64,000 nt of DNA from Prodigiosinella confusarubida. Lineage in GTDB: Bacteria > Pseudomonadota > Gammaproteobacteria > Enterobacterales > Enterobacteriaceae. A model generated the notes under the pieces. That model worked only from the letters and a program-made list of their open reading frames with translations. It was not told where the DNA came from and made no database searches. A program made the translations under genes and the position numbers. Every line of letters begins with the position of its first letter. Within the stretch, counting starts at the first letter, position 1. The stretch covers positions 1,178,001 to 1,242,000 of the forward strand of contig NZ_CP025085.1 in NCBI RefSeq assembly GCF_002847015.1, given 5' to 3'. Shown here piece after piece: positions 19,251 to 30,088 of the stretch.

Positions 19251-19451
19251 ATGAATGCCACTATCTGGTTGGCGCTGAGCCTGGTCCTGGTTGTTGAAGG
19301 GCTTGGACCGTTGTTGTTTCCGCGTATTTGGCGTCGGATGATTCTGTCTATGGTGCAGTTGCCGGACAATATTTTACGCCGTTTTGGTGGAGGTATAGTG
19401 GTTGCCGGTTGTGTGATCTACTATATGTTGAGTAGCCGTTTGGGTGGCTAA
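19251..19451 (+). CDS. yjeT: DUF2065 small inner-membrane protein
   Basis: The protein has 66 residues and two predicted membrane helices (about 3-21, and 43-60) flanking the conserved basic stretch RRMILSMVQLPDNILRRFGGG. It is a clear homologue of E. coli YjeT, which has no established function, and sits in the same hflC-yjeT-purA position. CTGGAG lies at good distance from the ATG. Confidence 0.93.
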   Translation: MNATIWLALSLVLVVEGLGPLLFPRIWRRMILSMVQLPDNILRRFGGGIVVAGCVIYYMLSSRLGG

Positions 19452-19469
19452 AACTGTTGCTAAAAAATG

Positions 19470-19485
19470 TGCGCAAACGTGTGCT
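19470..19485 (+). promoter_or_regulatory. PurR-like operator upstream of purA
   Basis: TGCGCAAACGTGTGCT resembles the PurR consensus ANGCAAACGNTTNCNT and sits 67 bp before the purA ATG. E. coli purA is repressed by PurR (established), so the assignment is plausible. Confidence 0.6.
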
Positions 19486-19518
19486 AAAAGTACTGAAAGC
19501 AGAAAGATGAGATGTTAG

Positions 19519-20850
<1,332 letters not shown>

Positions 20851-20865
20851 TGGTTGTCAAATGTT

Positions 20866-20894
20866 AAAAAAGGACGGATAGTCCGTCCTTTTTT
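20866..20894 (+). terminator. terminator after purA
   Basis: AAGGACGGA and TCCGTCCTT form a 9-bp stem with loop TAG, flanked by A-rich and T-rich runs. It may work in both directions. Confidence 0.85.
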
Positions 20895-20907
20895 ATTGCC
20901 TATAGAA

Positions 20908-20932
20908 GACCCCCCAGCTAGGCTGGGGGGTC
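20908..20932. repeat. G/C-rich perfect hairpin between purA and mpl
   Basis: GACCCCCCAGC and GCTGGGGGGTC form an 11-bp perfect stem around TAG. No T-run follows, so it is not an ordinary terminator. It resembles the end hairpins of IS200-type elements, but no transposase is present. Confidence 0.6.
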
Positions 20933-20965
20933 CGTTGCGATATACATGCCGGAAGCAATTTGATC

Positions 20966-22348
20966 TCAGGCATCAGTGGATGAGGTTTGTTTTTTTTCTT
21001 TAAGGGCATTCAGCAGTTTATTGTGAATATTACTGAAACCGCCATTACTCATCACCAGAATATGATCACCCGGTTGAGCCGTTTTAACAATCATCTCTAC
21101 CAGTGTGTCAATATCCGCACTCCAGTGCGCCGGTTGCACACATGCTTCAGCTACTTCAGCAACCTGCCATGGAATATGCTGTGGCTGAAATATAAAAACT
21201 TCATCTGCGCGGCCGAGAGAAGGAGCTAACTCGTTTTTGCACAACCCCATTTTCATGGTGTTGGAACGCGGTTCGAGCACTGCCAGAATACGAGCAGTAC
21301 CGCCAACTTTGCCACGCAACGCTGCCAGTGTCGCCAGAATAGCCGTTGGGTGATGGGCAAAATCATCGTAAACCGAGACATTATGCTCAGTGCCACGTAA
21401 CTCCAGACGACGTCGAGCATTAATAAACCCATTTAATGCCCGACAGGCCTCTGCGGGAGGAACACCAACATGACGAGCGGCAGCAATGGCCATTAGGCCA
21501 TTATGCATATTATGTTCACCCACCAGATTCCAATGCACTTCTCCGACCACTTCTCCGTTCAGGTATACCTGAAATATGCTGGCGTCAACGGCCACTTTTT
21601 TAGCGTTCCAAGTACCATCTTCACCCACCAGTTCTTGTTCGCTCCAACATCCCATCGTCATAACCTGTTTGAGATGTAAATCGCCGGAAGGCAGGATAAT
21701 ACGACCTTTGCCCGGAACCAGACGTACCAGATGATGGAATTGTTTCTGGATAGCTTTTAGATCGTCGAAAATGTCTGCGTGATCGAATTCCAGATTATTC
21801 AAAATCAGTGTGCGGGGACTGTAGTGAACAAATTTGGAACGTTTATCGAAAAAGGCGCAGTCATATTCGTCGGCTTCCACGACGATGAATGGGCTATCTC
21901 CCAGTCGGGCAGAGACAGTAAAGTTACCTGGTACACCGCCGATGACAAAACCTGGTTTATAACCGCAATTTTCCAGAATCCAGGTCACCATCCCTGCGGT
22001 GGTGGTTTTACCATGTGTTCCTGCTACTGCAATAACCCAGCGGTTACGTAGTACATGGTCGTGCAGCCACTGTGGGCCGGACACATAAGGGATACTTTGT
22101 TCCAGTACGGCCTCAACACAAGGATTGCCGCGTGTCATGGCGTTACCAATGATCACCAGATCCGGAGCAGGATCGAGTTGTGCCGGATCATATCCTTGAA
22201 TGACGTTAATCCCTTGATCTGAAAGCAAGGTACTCATTGGTGGATAGACGTTAGCATCTGAACCCGTCACCTGATGTCCCAACGAGCGAGCCAACAGCGC
22301 CAACCCACCCATAAAGGTGCCACAGATACCTAAAATATGAATACGCAT
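20966..22348 (-). CDS. mpl: UDP-MurNAc:L-alanyl-gamma-D-glutamyl-meso-diaminopimelate ligase
   Basis: Mpl recycles murein tripeptide by ligating it to UDP-MurNAc in the cytoplasm. The 460-residue protein is a Mur-ligase homologue: N-terminal Rossmann part (RIHILGICGTFMGGLA), ATP loop GTHGKTTTAGM (about 113-123), EADEYDCAFFDKRSKF in the centre and a C-terminal domain with RRRLELRG and DDFAHHPTA. Length is close to E. coli Mpl. It is divergent from fbp, as in E. coli. Confidence 0.97.
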   Translation of the reverse strand: MRIHILGICGTFMGGLALLARSLGHQVTGSDANVYPPMSTLLSDQGINVIQGYDPAQLDPAPDLVIIGNAMTRGNPCVEAVLEQSIPYVSGPQWLHDHVLRNRWVIAVAGTHGKTTTAGMVTWILENCGYKPGFVIGGVPGNFTVSARLGDSPFIVVEADEYDCAFFDKRSKFVHYSPRTLILNNLEFDHADIFDDLKAIQKQFHHLVRLVPGKGRIILPSGDLHLKQVMTMGCWSEQELVGEDGTWNAKKVAVDASIFQVYLNGEVVGEVHWNLVGEHNMHNGLMAIAAARHVGVPPAEACRALNGFINARRRLELRGTEHNVSVYDDFAHHPTAILATLAALRGKVGGTARILAVLEPRSNTMKMGLCKNELAPSLGRADEVFIFQPQHIPWQVAEVAEACVQPAHWSADIDTLVEMIVKTAQPGDHILVMSNGGFSNIHNKLLNALKEKKQTSSTDA

Positions 22349-22459
22349 ACATTTTCCATCTATATACAGTGAGTCTGCTGTTCTATTCTAACGCCATGAA
22401 TCCATCATAAGAAATGGATTTGACTAGGTAGTCACTTTCTCTTTGGGCTACACTTGCAA

Positions 22460-22475
22460 ACGCAAACGTTGGCGG
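22460..22475. promoter_or_regulatory. PurR-like box in the mpl-fbp divergent region
   Basis: ACGCAAACGTTGGCGG matches the PurR consensus at all but two constrained positions. It lies 46 bp before fbp and 111 bp before mpl. Neither gene is a classic PurR target to my knowledge, so this is a prediction only. Confidence 0.4.
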
Positions 22476-22521
22476 TACAAAATTAGAACCGCTTTTCATC
22501 CGTAGATTCTGGAATAGTGTT

Positions 22522-23526
22522 ATGAAAACGTTAGGCGAATTCATCGTCGAAAAACAGCACGATTTCTCTCATGCCACCGGTGAACTCACCGCGCTGCTGT
22601 CAGCCATCAAACTGGGTGCGAAAATCATCCACCGTGATATCAATAAAGCCGGCTTGGTCGATATTCTCGGTACCAGTGGGGTTTCCAATGTTCAGGGCGA
22701 AGTACAGATGAAACTTGATCTGTTTGCCAATGAAAAGTTGAAAGCCGCGTTGAAAGCACGTGGTGAAGTGGCAGGTATTGCTTCTGAGGAAGAGGATGAA
22801 ATTGTAATCTTCGAAGGAGAGCGGGCTGAAAAAGCTAAATATGTGGTATTGATGGATCCACTGGATGGGTCATCCAACATCGATGTTAACGTCTCCGTAG
22901 GAACTATTTTTTCTATCTACCGTCGTATCACGCCGTTGGGTCAGTCGGTCACGGAAGATGACTTTCTGCAACCCGGTCATAAGCAGGTTGCAGCAGGCTA
23001 TATCGTTTATGGGTCGTCTACTATGCTGGTGTATACCACTGGCCATGGTGTCCATGCCTTTACTTATGATCCTTCGCTCGGGGTATTTTGCCTCTCTCAT
23101 GAAAAAGTGCGTTTCCCTGAGAAAGGAAATATGTACTCTATCAACGAAGGGAACTACATCAAATTCCCACAGGGTGTTAAGAAATACATCAAGTACTGTC
23201 AGGAGCAGGATGAATCGACACAACGTCCCTATACCTCACGTTATATCGGTTCTCTGGTGGCGGATTTTCACCGTAACCTTCTGAAAGGGGGGATTTATCT
23301 TTATCCCAGTACGGCCAGTTATCCTCAAGGCAAACTGCGTTTGCTATATGAATGTAATCCGATGGCTTTCCTGGCTGAACAAGCGGGTGGTAAGGCGAGC
23401 GATGGCAAGAACCGTATTTTGGATATCATTCCGAATAAATTGCACCAGCGTGCCCCCTTCTTTGTGGGTACAGAGTCCATGGTGAATGATGTTGAACGCT
23501 TCCTGCTAGATTTTCCGGATGAGTAA
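22522..23526 (+). CDS. fbp: class I fructose-1,6-bisphosphatase
   Basis: Fbp catalyses the irreversible gluconeogenic step from fructose-1,6-bisphosphate to fructose-6-phosphate. The 334-residue protein carries the metal-binding motifs EEEDE (about 93-97) and [13 protein letters not shown] (about 112-124), and the substrate segment [20 protein letters not shown]. It has the full family length. A C-rich hairpin follows its stop. Confidence 0.98.
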   Translation: MKTLGEFIVEKQHDFSHATGELTALLSAIKLGAKIIHRDINKAGLVDILGTSGVSNVQGEVQMKLDLFANEKLKAALKARGEVAGIASEEEDEIVIFEGERAEKAKYVVLMDPLDGSSNIDVNVSVGTIFSIYRRITPLGQSVTEDDFLQPGHKQVAAGYIVYGSSTMLVYTTGHGVHAFTYDPSLGVFCLSHEKVRFPEKGNMYSINEGNYIKFPQGVKKYIKYCQEQDESTQRPYTSRYIGSLVADFHRNLLKGGIYLYPSTASYPQGKLRLLYECNPMAFLAEQAGGKASDGKNRILDIIPNKLHQRAPFFVGTESMVNDVERFLLDFPDE

Positions 23527-23572
23527 GCCGTCGTGATATCGGCGGGTAATTCTTAACGAATTATCATGTAGC

Positions 23573-23604
23573 AAGGCCGCTCGTTTTCTCAACCGAGCGG
23601 CCTT
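23573..23604 (+). terminator. hairpin after fbp
   Basis: AAGGCCGCTCG pairs with CGAGCGGCCTT (11 bp, 10-nt loop). There is no long T-run, so it may act bidirectionally for fbp and the convergent efp. Confidence 0.6.
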
Positions 23605-23741
23605 GGCGCTTGATCTGGTTCCCCGCAGGAACTGCCACTGGCAACATCTTTCAAAAAAGATTTGATGAAGAGGTCATGCCAGACGACAACGTCCTGTGCC
23701 ATGAACCGCCAGAAGCCACTGACGGCAGTGAAAAATCGGGC

Positions 23742-24308
23742 TTACTTCACGCGGGAGACATACTCACCAGAACGGGTATCAACCCTGATGACTTCACCGA
23801 TCTGCACGAACAGTGGAACTTTAACTACCGCACCAGTAGTTAAGGTGGCTGGTTTGCCTCCTGTACCCGCAGTATCGCCTTTCAGGCCCGGATCTGTTTC
23901 CGTGATTTCCAGTTCAACAAAATTTGGTGGTGTTACTGCGATCGGCTGACCGTTCCACAGTGTCAGCACACACTCAGCCTGTTCAACCAGCCACTTGTAG
24001 CTATCGCCTACGGCTTTGGCATCCGCAGCCAACTGCTCGAATGTTTCATTGTTCATGAAGTGCCAGAACTCACCGTCGTTATACAGGTAAGTCAGATTCA
24101 TATCCATAACGTCTGCCGCTTCCACGGAATCGCCGGATTTGAAGGTTTTTTCCAGCACTTTGCCGGAAATAAGCTTACGGATTTTTACGCGGTTGAATGC
24201 CTGGCCTTTGCCCGGCTTAACAAATTCGTTCTCAATGATCGCACACGGCTCACCGTCCTGCATGATTTTAAGACCGGAACGGAATTCATTGGTACTATAA
24301 GACGCCAT
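23742..24308 (-). CDS. efp: translation elongation factor P
   Basis: EF-P rescues ribosomes stalled at polyproline. The 188-residue protein has the three-domain eIF5A-like layout. The modified lysine is present at position 34 in the loop KPGKGQAF, preceded by FVKPG, and the C-terminus ends [11 protein letters not shown]. EpmB, which makes the beta-lysine for this site, is the divergent neighbour only 35 bp away, as in E. coli. EpmA and EpmC are not in the window. Confidence 0.98.
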   Translation of the reverse strand: MASYSTNEFRSGLKIMQDGEPCAIIENEFVKPGKGQAFNRVKIRKLISGKVLEKTFKSGDSVEAADVMDMNLTYLYNDGEFWHFMNNETFEQLAADAKAVGDSYKWLVEQAECVLTLWNGQPIAVTPPNFVELEITETDPGLKGDTAGTGGKPATLTTGAVVKVPLFVQIGEVIRVDTRSGEYVSRVK

Positions 24309-24343
24309 GTTGGTCCTCTTAATACTGGTAATTTAGCCAAAAA

Positions 24344-25393
24344 ATGGCACACATTATAACCCGAAATACCTTATCTGGAGAAGATTGGTTGCAACAACTC
24401 GCCGACGTTATCACCGATCCGGACGAATTATTGCACCTTCTGGCGCTCAGTCATCACTCAGAACTGCTCAAAGGGCGTGATGCACGCAAACTTTTTCCAT
24501 TACGGGTGCCGAGGTCGTTCGTTGCCCGGATGCAACCGGGCGATCCACTGGATCCATTGTTATTGCAGGTGATGACCGCGCAGGAAGAGTTTGCTGCCGC
24601 GCCCGGTTTCAGTCTCGATCCGCTCGATGAACAGCATAGCGTTGTCCCTGGGGTGTTGCACAAATATCGCAACCGCGCTTTGTTGTTGGTCAAAGGCGGT
24701 TGTGCGGTAAATTGTCGCTACTGCTTCCGTCGCCATTTCCCGTATCAGGATAACCAAGGCAACAAAGCCAACTGGCGACAAGCGATCAGCTATATCCAAC
24801 AACATCCGGAGCTGGATGAAATCATCTTTTCCGGCGGTGATCCGCTAATGGCCAAAGACCATGAGCTGGACTGGCTGATGACCGAGCTGGAAACCATTCC
24901 GCACCTGAAACGCTTGCGTATCCACAGTCGCCTGCCTGTGGTGATTCCGTCCCGCATTACGGAAACGTTATGTCAGCGTTTCTCTTTGTCACCTTTGCAG
25001 ATTGTACTAGTGACGCATATTAACCATACCAATGAGATCAATACTGATTTAGCACAAAGTATGGCACGGTTGCGCCAGGCTGGCGTCACGTTGCTGAACC
25101 AAAGCGTATTGCTGCGTGGCGTCAATGATTCGGTTGCAACGCTGACGATGTTAAGTAATGCGCTGTTTGATGTTGGTATCCTGCCTTACTACCTGCATGT
25201 CCTGGACAAAGTGCAAGGGGCGGCACATTTTCTGGTGCCTGATGATGAAGCGCGAACGTTGGTTCGAGGTTTGATGAAACAGGTTTCTGGTTATCTGGTA
25301 CCGCGTCTGGCACGGGAAATCGGCGGAGAGGCGAGCAAAACGCCACTGGATTTGGGGATGCGGCAACGTCAGGGTGACATTGTTGCAGAATAA
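24344..25393 (+). CDS. epmB: EF-P-(R)-beta-lysine synthesis aminomutase EpmB
   Basis: EpmB is a radical-SAM, PLP-dependent lysine 2,3-aminomutase that supplies (R)-beta-lysine for EF-P modification. The 349-residue protein has the radical-SAM cluster CAVNCRYCFRRHFPY (CxxxCxxC, about 120-134), the glycine-rich FSGGDPLMAKDHELD and the C-terminal PLP region with DKVQGAAHF and YLVPRLAREIGG. It is divergent from its target gene efp and convergent with yjeI. Confidence 0.97.
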   Translation: MAHIITRNTLSGEDWLQQLADVITDPDELLHLLALSHHSELLKGRDARKLFPLRVPRSFVARMQPGDPLDPLLLQVMTAQEEFAAAPGFSLDPLDEQHSVVPGVLHKYRNRALLLVKGGCAVNCRYCFRRHFPYQDNQGNKANWRQAISYIQQHPELDEIIFSGGDPLMAKDHELDWLMTELETIPHLKRLRIHSRLPVVIPSRITETLCQRFSLSPLQIVLVTHINHTNEINTDLAQSMARLRQAGVTLLNQSVLLRGVNDSVATLTMLSNALFDVGILPYYLHVLDKVQGAAHFLVPDDEARTLVRGLMKQVSGYLVPRLAREIGGEASKTPLDLGMRQRQGDIVAE

Positions 25394-25425
25394 GACAAAC
25401 CGGCGAGCATTTGCCGGTTTGTCTT
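25392..25425. terminator. bidirectional terminator between epmB and yjeI
   Basis: AAGACAAACCGGC and GCCGGTTTGTCTT form a perfect 13-bp stem with an 8-nt loop. It lies between convergent stops and would end both transcripts. Confidence 0.85.
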
Positions 25426-25432
25426 CAGCATG

Positions 25433-25774
25433 TTAACGGCACTTGTAAACCTGTCCCTGCATTTTGCTGTCCAACGGGGCAAAACTGGACAGGAAGTTCT
25501 GGCTTGGTGTGGAAATGCCATAAATCACGTTCCCCCCCATTGCCGCCGCTTTGTTACGCAAATCGTTGGCTGCTCCACGCATGGAACTGCCTTCATTACC
25601 GCCGGAAAACCAGTTTGACTGTGTACCGGTCACGCTGCCCAGCAACTGACACTCATTACCCGGTTTGGTCTGAGTAAACTGCACTGCCTGGCCTGCTGCA
25701 CTGAGCTCATTGGTGGTGCTACAGCCTGCTAGCAGAGTCGCGGCAGCCAAACCAATCAGTATACGAGTCCGCAT
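25433..25774 (-). CDS. yjeI: DUF4156 lipoprotein
   Basis: The protein has 113 residues with a lipoprotein signal peptide (MRTRILIGLAAATLLAGC, lipobox LAGC at 16-19), then the conserved DUF4156 body with ECQLLGSVTG, SMRGAANDLRNKAAAMGGNVIYG and the terminal QVYKCR. It is a clear homologue of E. coli YjeI, encoded near efp-epmB; function unknown. The internal ATG at 25774 was chosen because GAGGGA precedes it and it begins the signal peptide. An upstream frame to 25861 would destroy it. Confidence 0.93.
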   Translation of the reverse strand: MRTRILIGLAAATLLAGCSTTNELSAAGQAVQFTQTKPGNECQLLGSVTGTQSNWFSGGNEGSSMRGAANDLRNKAAAMGGNVIYGISTPSQNFLSSFAPLDSKMQGQVYKCR

Positions 25775-26020
25775 GCTTCCCTCCATGATGAACAATAAAT
25801 CGGTCATTCGCGGGATAAGAATACTCCCATGAACGTTGATAATAGCCTGTTTCAGCGACAAAAAAAGGTAGGTTGCGCTAATTTATGCCAGATAAGAAAC
25901 ATGGGATGTCCGTGGCAACCATGAAGATGAGGCGCCCATTGAGGACGCCCCTCACTTTGTTTATTTTGACTACGGGTTCACTCGATCCACATTATGGAGT
26001 GCTTCATCTTGTGGTCTGAT

Positions 26021-27673
26021 TTATTTTCCACGCCACTGTTTGAAGCGGTTAATCAATCCATTGGTGGAGCTGTCGTGGCTACTGACGCTGCTGCCATCCT
26101 GTAATTCCGGCAAAATGCGATTGGCGAGTTGCTTCCCTAACTCCACACCCCACTGGTCGAAAGTGAAGATATTCAGGATCACACCCTGTGTGAAGATCTT
26201 GTGTTCATACAGCGCAATCAGCGCACCCAGGCTATACGGTGTCATTTCCCGTAATAGAATGGAGTTGGTCGGGCGGTTTCCTTCAAACACTTTGAATGGT
26301 GCCACATGTTCAACCTCCTTCGGCGATTTCCCAGCTGCGGCGAATTCTGCTTCCACCACGTCACGGGATTTACCAAACGCCAGTGCCTCGGTTTGGGCAA
26401 AGAAGTTCGACAACAGTTTGTTGTGGTGATCACTTAACGGATTGTGGCTGATGGCTGGCGCGATAAAGTCACAGGGAACCAGTTTAGTGCCTTGATGAAT
26501 CAGCTGATAGAACGCATGCTGACCGTTGGTGCCGGGCTCGCCCCAGATTATTGGGCCAGTCTGGTAAGTTACCGGGTTGCCATTGCGGTCAACATATTTA
26601 CCGTTGGATTCCATGTTGCCCTGCTGGAAGTAGGCCGCAAAGCGATGCATGTACTGATCGTACGGTAGAATTGCTTCAGTTTCCGCACCAAAAAAATTGT
26701 TGTACCAGATGCCGATCAGCGCTAGCAGTACCGGCAGGTTTTTCTCTGCGGGCGTGGTGGAAAAATGCTTATCCATGGCATGGGCGCCACTGAGCAATTT
26801 TTCGAAGTTGTCAAAACCCAATGACAGTACGATGGATAAACCAATCGCCGACCACAGAGAGTAGCGGCCACCTACCCAGTCCCAGAATTCGAACATATTG
26901 TCGGTATCAATACCGAACTCACCTACTGCTTTGGCGTTGGTGGACAGTGCCACAAAATGCTTCGCCACATGTTTTTCATCTGATGCTGTTTTCAGGAACC
27001 AGTCACGGGCGCTATGGGCGTTGGTCATGGTTTCCTGCGTGGTGAAGGTTTTAGATGCGACCAGGAACAGCGTTGTTTCCGGGTTTAGTGGCTTCAGCGC
27101 TTCGGCAATATGTGTTCCGTCCACGTTGGAAACAAAATGCATATTCAGGTGGTTTTTATAGGGTCTTAGCGCTTCTGTCACCATGTAAGGCCCGAGATCG
27201 GAGCCGCCGATACCAATATTCACCACGTCGGTAATGGTCTTGCCGGTGTAGCCTTTCCAGTCACCGCCAATTACTCGCTCGCTGAACAACTTCATTTTTT
27301 GCAGTACAGCATTTACCTCCGGCATCACATCTTTACCATCCACCACAATTGGCGTGTTGCTACGATTGCGCAATGCGACATGCAGTACAGCACGGTCTTC
27401 AGTTCGGTTAATCTTTTCACCGGAAAACATAGAGTTAATGGCGCCAGCCAGATCGGTTTCACGCGCCAGGGCCTGAAGTTTTTCCAGCGTTTCTTCCGTA
27501 ATGCGATTTTTGGCGTAATCCACCAACATCAGGTCGTCAAATGTAGCGGAAAAGCGGGAGAAGCGGGTATCATCCTGGGCAAAAAGATCACTGATCTTGA
27601 CATCCTTCATCACGGTGAAATGCTGCTGTAATGCTTGCCAGGCGGCGGTTTGAGTGGGATTGATATTTTTCAT
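26021..27673 (-). CDS. pgi: glucose-6-phosphate isomerase
   Basis: Pgi interconverts glucose-6-phosphate and fructose-6-phosphate. The 550-residue protein starts [12 protein letters not shown] like its E. coli counterpart. It contains the phosphate-binding [11 protein letters not shown], the signature [10 protein letters not shown] near 500 and the catalytic-region segments [11 protein letters not shown] and [11 protein letters not shown]. An in-frame start at 27739 is not supported. In E. coli pgi follows lysC, and here too the two genes are divergent with the lysine riboswitch between them. Confidence 0.98.
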   Translation of the reverse strand: MKNINPTQTAAWQALQQHFTVMKDVKISDLFAQDDTRFSRFSATFDDLMLVDYAKNRITEETLEKLQALARETDLAGAINSMFSGEKINRTEDRAVLHVALRNRSNTPIVVDGKDVMPEVNAVLQKMKLFSERVIGGDWKGYTGKTITDVVNIGIGGSDLGPYMVTEALRPYKNHLNMHFVSNVDGTHIAEALKPLNPETTLFLVASKTFTTQETMTNAHSARDWFLKTASDEKHVAKHFVALSTNAKAVGEFGIDTDNMFEFWDWVGGRYSLWSAIGLSIVLSLGFDNFEKLLSGAHAMDKHFSTTPAEKNLPVLLALIGIWYNNFFGAETEAILPYDQYMHRFAAYFQQGNMESNGKYVDRNGNPVTYQTGPIIWGEPGTNGQHAFYQLIHQGTKLVPCDFIAPAISHNPLSDHHNKLLSNFFAQTEALAFGKSRDVVEAEFAAAGKSPKEVEHVAPFKVFEGNRPTNSILLREMTPYSLGALIALYEHKIFTQGVILNIFTFDQWGVELGKQLANRILPELQDGSSVSSHDSSTNGLINRFKQWRGK

Positions 27674-27844
27674 AACAACGCTCTTATCTCTGAGAATGAA
27701 TCGATAATAATTTCTCGATTGTATCCCGTAAAGCCGCACTTTAGATCCCTTTTCTTGCTAAATGAAATTCCCTCACTCATTGTTGATTGACAGTGGCCGT
27801 ATTACCCGTTATTTCTAAAAGCCTACTTGTGCATTGTTGTGCAA

Positions 27845-28038
27845 GCCAGAAGAGGAGCATCGCCCAGGTAAGGTATCGGAGGAGCCGTAATCCGCTGAAG
27901 ATACTTAAGGGGGAGCGATGCCGAGACGAAATACAGTGCGGCTGTATTTTGCCGACCGCAGGGGCTGAATCCTCTGGGTTGTCACCAGCATCGTTCTGCA
28001 AGGGCAGAGCGTTTAGCAAGGTGGAGCGCTTCTGGGTG
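27845..28038 (+). ncRNA. lysine riboswitch (L box) of lysC
   Basis: The leader between pgi and lysC carries the L-box landmarks. P1 is formed by CCAGAAG (27846-27852) with CTTCTGG (28029-28035), and AGAGGAGC follows the 5' P1 arm. CGGAGGAGCC, GGGGGAGCGATGCCGA and GGGGCTGAATCCTCTGGGTTGTCACCAG are all in the order of the E. coli lysC aptamer. Lysine binding should lower lysC expression (established for this RNA). About 120 nt of expression platform remain before the lysC start. Confidence 0.93.
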
Positions 28039-28158
28039 TATCGTAGCTTTTTCCTCTACGTCTGCTCCCTGTTTATCGCTCTTTCCCTGTGCCAAGGCTG
28101 ATTTATGAACTGTTATTGTCAATGATGACCATAACGCCCCTGACACGAGGTTTTTTGA

Positions 28159-29523
28159 ATGCCCTCAACAATTGATAGTTCTCTTGTTATTGCCAAATTT
28201 GGTGGTACCAGCGTCGCAGATTTCAATGCCATGAATCGCAGTGCGGATATCGTGATTTCCAACCCACAGGTGAGAGTGGTGGTCTTGTCGGCGTCAGCTG
28301 GCATCACCAATCTGCTCGTGGCGCTGGCGGAAGGCCAATCCCAGGAAGAGCGCGAGTCTTATATCGAGAAGATTCGTCAAATACAGTATGCCATTATTGA
28401 CCGACTGAATAATCCGGCAGTGATTCGTGAAGAAGTCGATCGCATGCTGGATAATATCACCAGACTGTCTGAAGCTGCGGCATTGGCTACATCCAATGCG
28501 CTGACGGATGAATTGGTCAGCCATGGCGAGTTGATGTCTACCTTACTGTTCGTCGAAGTTCTGCGTGAGCGTAATGTGGTTTCTGAATGGTTTGATGTGC
28601 GTAAAATCATGCGTACTGATGATCATTTTGGTCGTGCCGAACCTGATTGCACGGCACTGGTGACGTTGACCCGTAGTCAGTTGATGCCGCGTCTGTCAAA
28701 TGGGTTGATCATTACTCAAGGCTTTATTGGCAGTGAGGCCAAAGGACGTACCACGACGCTAGGCCGTGGTGGCAGTGACTATACCGCTGCGCTGCTGGGT
28801 GAAGCACTGAATGCCAACCGTATTGATATCTGGACCGATGTTCCCGGTATTTATACCACCGACCCACGGGTAGTTCCGGCGGCGCGTCGTATTGATAAAA
28901 TTACTTTTGAGGAAGCGGCGGAAATGGCAACCTTCGGCGCCAAAGTGCTGCATCCTGCTACTCTGTTGCCGGCGGTACGCAGTGACATTCCGGTTTTTGT
29001 CGGTTCTAGTAAGGATCCGGTCGCCGGGGGTACGCTGGTCTGTAATCGAACCGACGCGCCACCATTATTTCGCGCACTGGCCTTGCGCCGCAAACAAACT
29101 CTGCTGACATTGCACAGTTTGAATATGCTACATGCACACGGCTTTCTGGCAGAAGTATTCAGTATTCTAGCCCGTCACAGCATCTCCGTGGATCTGATCA
29201 CTACCTCGGAAGTCAATGTCGCTCTGACACTAGATACCACTGGCTCAACGTCAACCGGTGATAGTTTGCTGTCCAGTGCGTTACTGACTGAACTATCTTC
29301 ACTGTGTCGGGTTGAAGTGGAAGAGAATCTGTCATTGGTGGCGCTAATCGGTAACAAGCTTTCACAAGCCTGTGGTGTGGGCAAAGAGGTGTTCGGTGTG
29401 TTGGAACCATTTAATATCCGGCTGATTTGCTATGGTGCCAGTACACATAATCTATGCTTCCTGGTGCCTACCGGGGATGCAGAGCAAGTGGTACAAACGC
29501 TGCATCACAATTTGTTTGAATAA
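28159..29523 (+). CDS. lysC: lysine-sensitive aspartokinase III
   Basis: LysC phosphorylates aspartate, the first step to lysine, diaminopimelate, threonine and methionine. The 454-residue monofunctional enzyme has the kinase motif VIAKFGGTSVADF at the N-terminus, the central TTTLGRGGSDYTAALL and two C-terminal ACT domains for lysine feedback (SISVDLITTSEV, FNIRLICYGAS). It lies directly behind the lysine riboswitch, so it is controlled by lysine at both RNA and enzyme level. Confidence 0.98.
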   Translation: MPSTIDSSLVIAKFGGTSVADFNAMNRSADIVISNPQVRVVVLSASAGITNLLVALAEGQSQEERESYIEKIRQIQYAIIDRLNNPAVIREEVDRMLDNITRLSEAAALATSNALTDELVSHGELMSTLLFVEVLRERNVVSEWFDVRKIMRTDDHFGRAEPDCTALVTLTRSQLMPRLSNGLIITQGFIGSEAKGRTTTLGRGGSDYTAALLGEALNANRIDIWTDVPGIYTTDPRVVPAARRIDKITFEEAAEMATFGAKVLHPATLLPAVRSDIPVFVGSSKDPVAGGTLVCNRTDAPPLFRALALRRKQTLLTLHSLNMLHAHGFLAEVFSILARHSISVDLITTSEVNVALTLDTTGSTSTGDSLLSSALLTELSSLCRVEVEENLSLVALIGNKLSQACGVGKEVFGVLEPFNIRLICYGASTHNLCFLVPTGDAEQVVQTLHHNLFE

Positions 29524-29548
29524 CAGAGGTATTCACTATCGGCTAGCT

Positions 29549-29591
29549 GGCAGAAATCACCTTGCCTGTGGGTGGACAAGTGGTTTCTGTC
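29549..29591. terminator. long hairpin after lysC
   Basis: GGCAGAAATCAC pairs with TGGTTTCTGTC using one or two G-T pairs, and the stem continues inward. It lies between the convergent lysC and ruvX genes. There is no T-run. Confidence 0.4.
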
Positions 29592-29668
29592 AGCAGGCAT
29601 GCGGAGAGACATCCGGCCTGGGCGAAAAAATAGGGTGTAGGATAGTGATCCTGGCGTTCCGGTGCTTG

Positions 29669-30088
29669 TTACGCTTGCTGTCCAAACCAGCTTTCGAGAA
29701 TGATGACAGCGGAAGCCGCATCTACACTGCCTTTATCCAGCGCTCGGAATCCACCTTGTTCAAACAGGCTGGATCGGGCTTCTACCGTACTCAAACGTTC
29801 ATCTTGTAAGGCGATTTGCACGCCAAAGCGGCCATGCAGGCGTTGAGCAAATTTGCGTGCCCTGGCGGTCAGTGGTTGCTCGGTGCCATCCATATTCAAT
29901 GGCAGGCCCACTACCAGCAGATCAGGTTGCCATTCTTGCAGAAGTTTTTCCACTTGCTGCCAGTCAGGCGTGCCATCCTGTGCCTTGAAGGCAGTAAGAG
30001 GGCGAGCTGTACGGGTAATATCCTGACCAATAGCAACACCAATGCTGCGAGTGCCAAAATCAAACGCCATGATAGTGCGGTTGACCAT
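29669..30088 (-). CDS. ruvX: Holliday-junction-resolvase-like / 16S rRNA 5'-end nuclease YqgF
   Basis: The protein has 139 residues with an RNase H-like fold: [15 protein letters not shown] (about 7-21), [37 protein letters not shown] and [14 protein letters not shown]. coli YqgF/RuvX is implicated in 16S rRNA maturation and is near-essential. Its start overlaps the end of yqgE by one base, the same pair as in E. coli. Confidence 0.96.
   Translation of the reverse strand: MVNRTIMAFDFGTRSIGVAIGQDITRTARPLTAFKAQDGTPDWQQVEKLLQEWQPDLLVVGLPLNMDGTEQPLTARARKFAQRLHGRFGVQIALQDERLSTVEARSSLFEQGGFRALDKGSVDAASAVIILESWFGQQA

Noticed and set aside
23610-23949. Rightward frames over the efp 3' end
   Set aside because: Antisense shadows of efp, which is unmistakable on the other strand.
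27700-27725. Fur box upstream of pgi
   Set aside because: GATAATAATTTC resembles only one half-site; the surrounding repeat is a simple AATCGA/TCGATT inversion.
29432-29809. 125-codon rightward frame spanning the lysC end and ruvX
   Set aside because: It overlaps two clear genes in other frames and contains the intergenic hairpin; a shadow.
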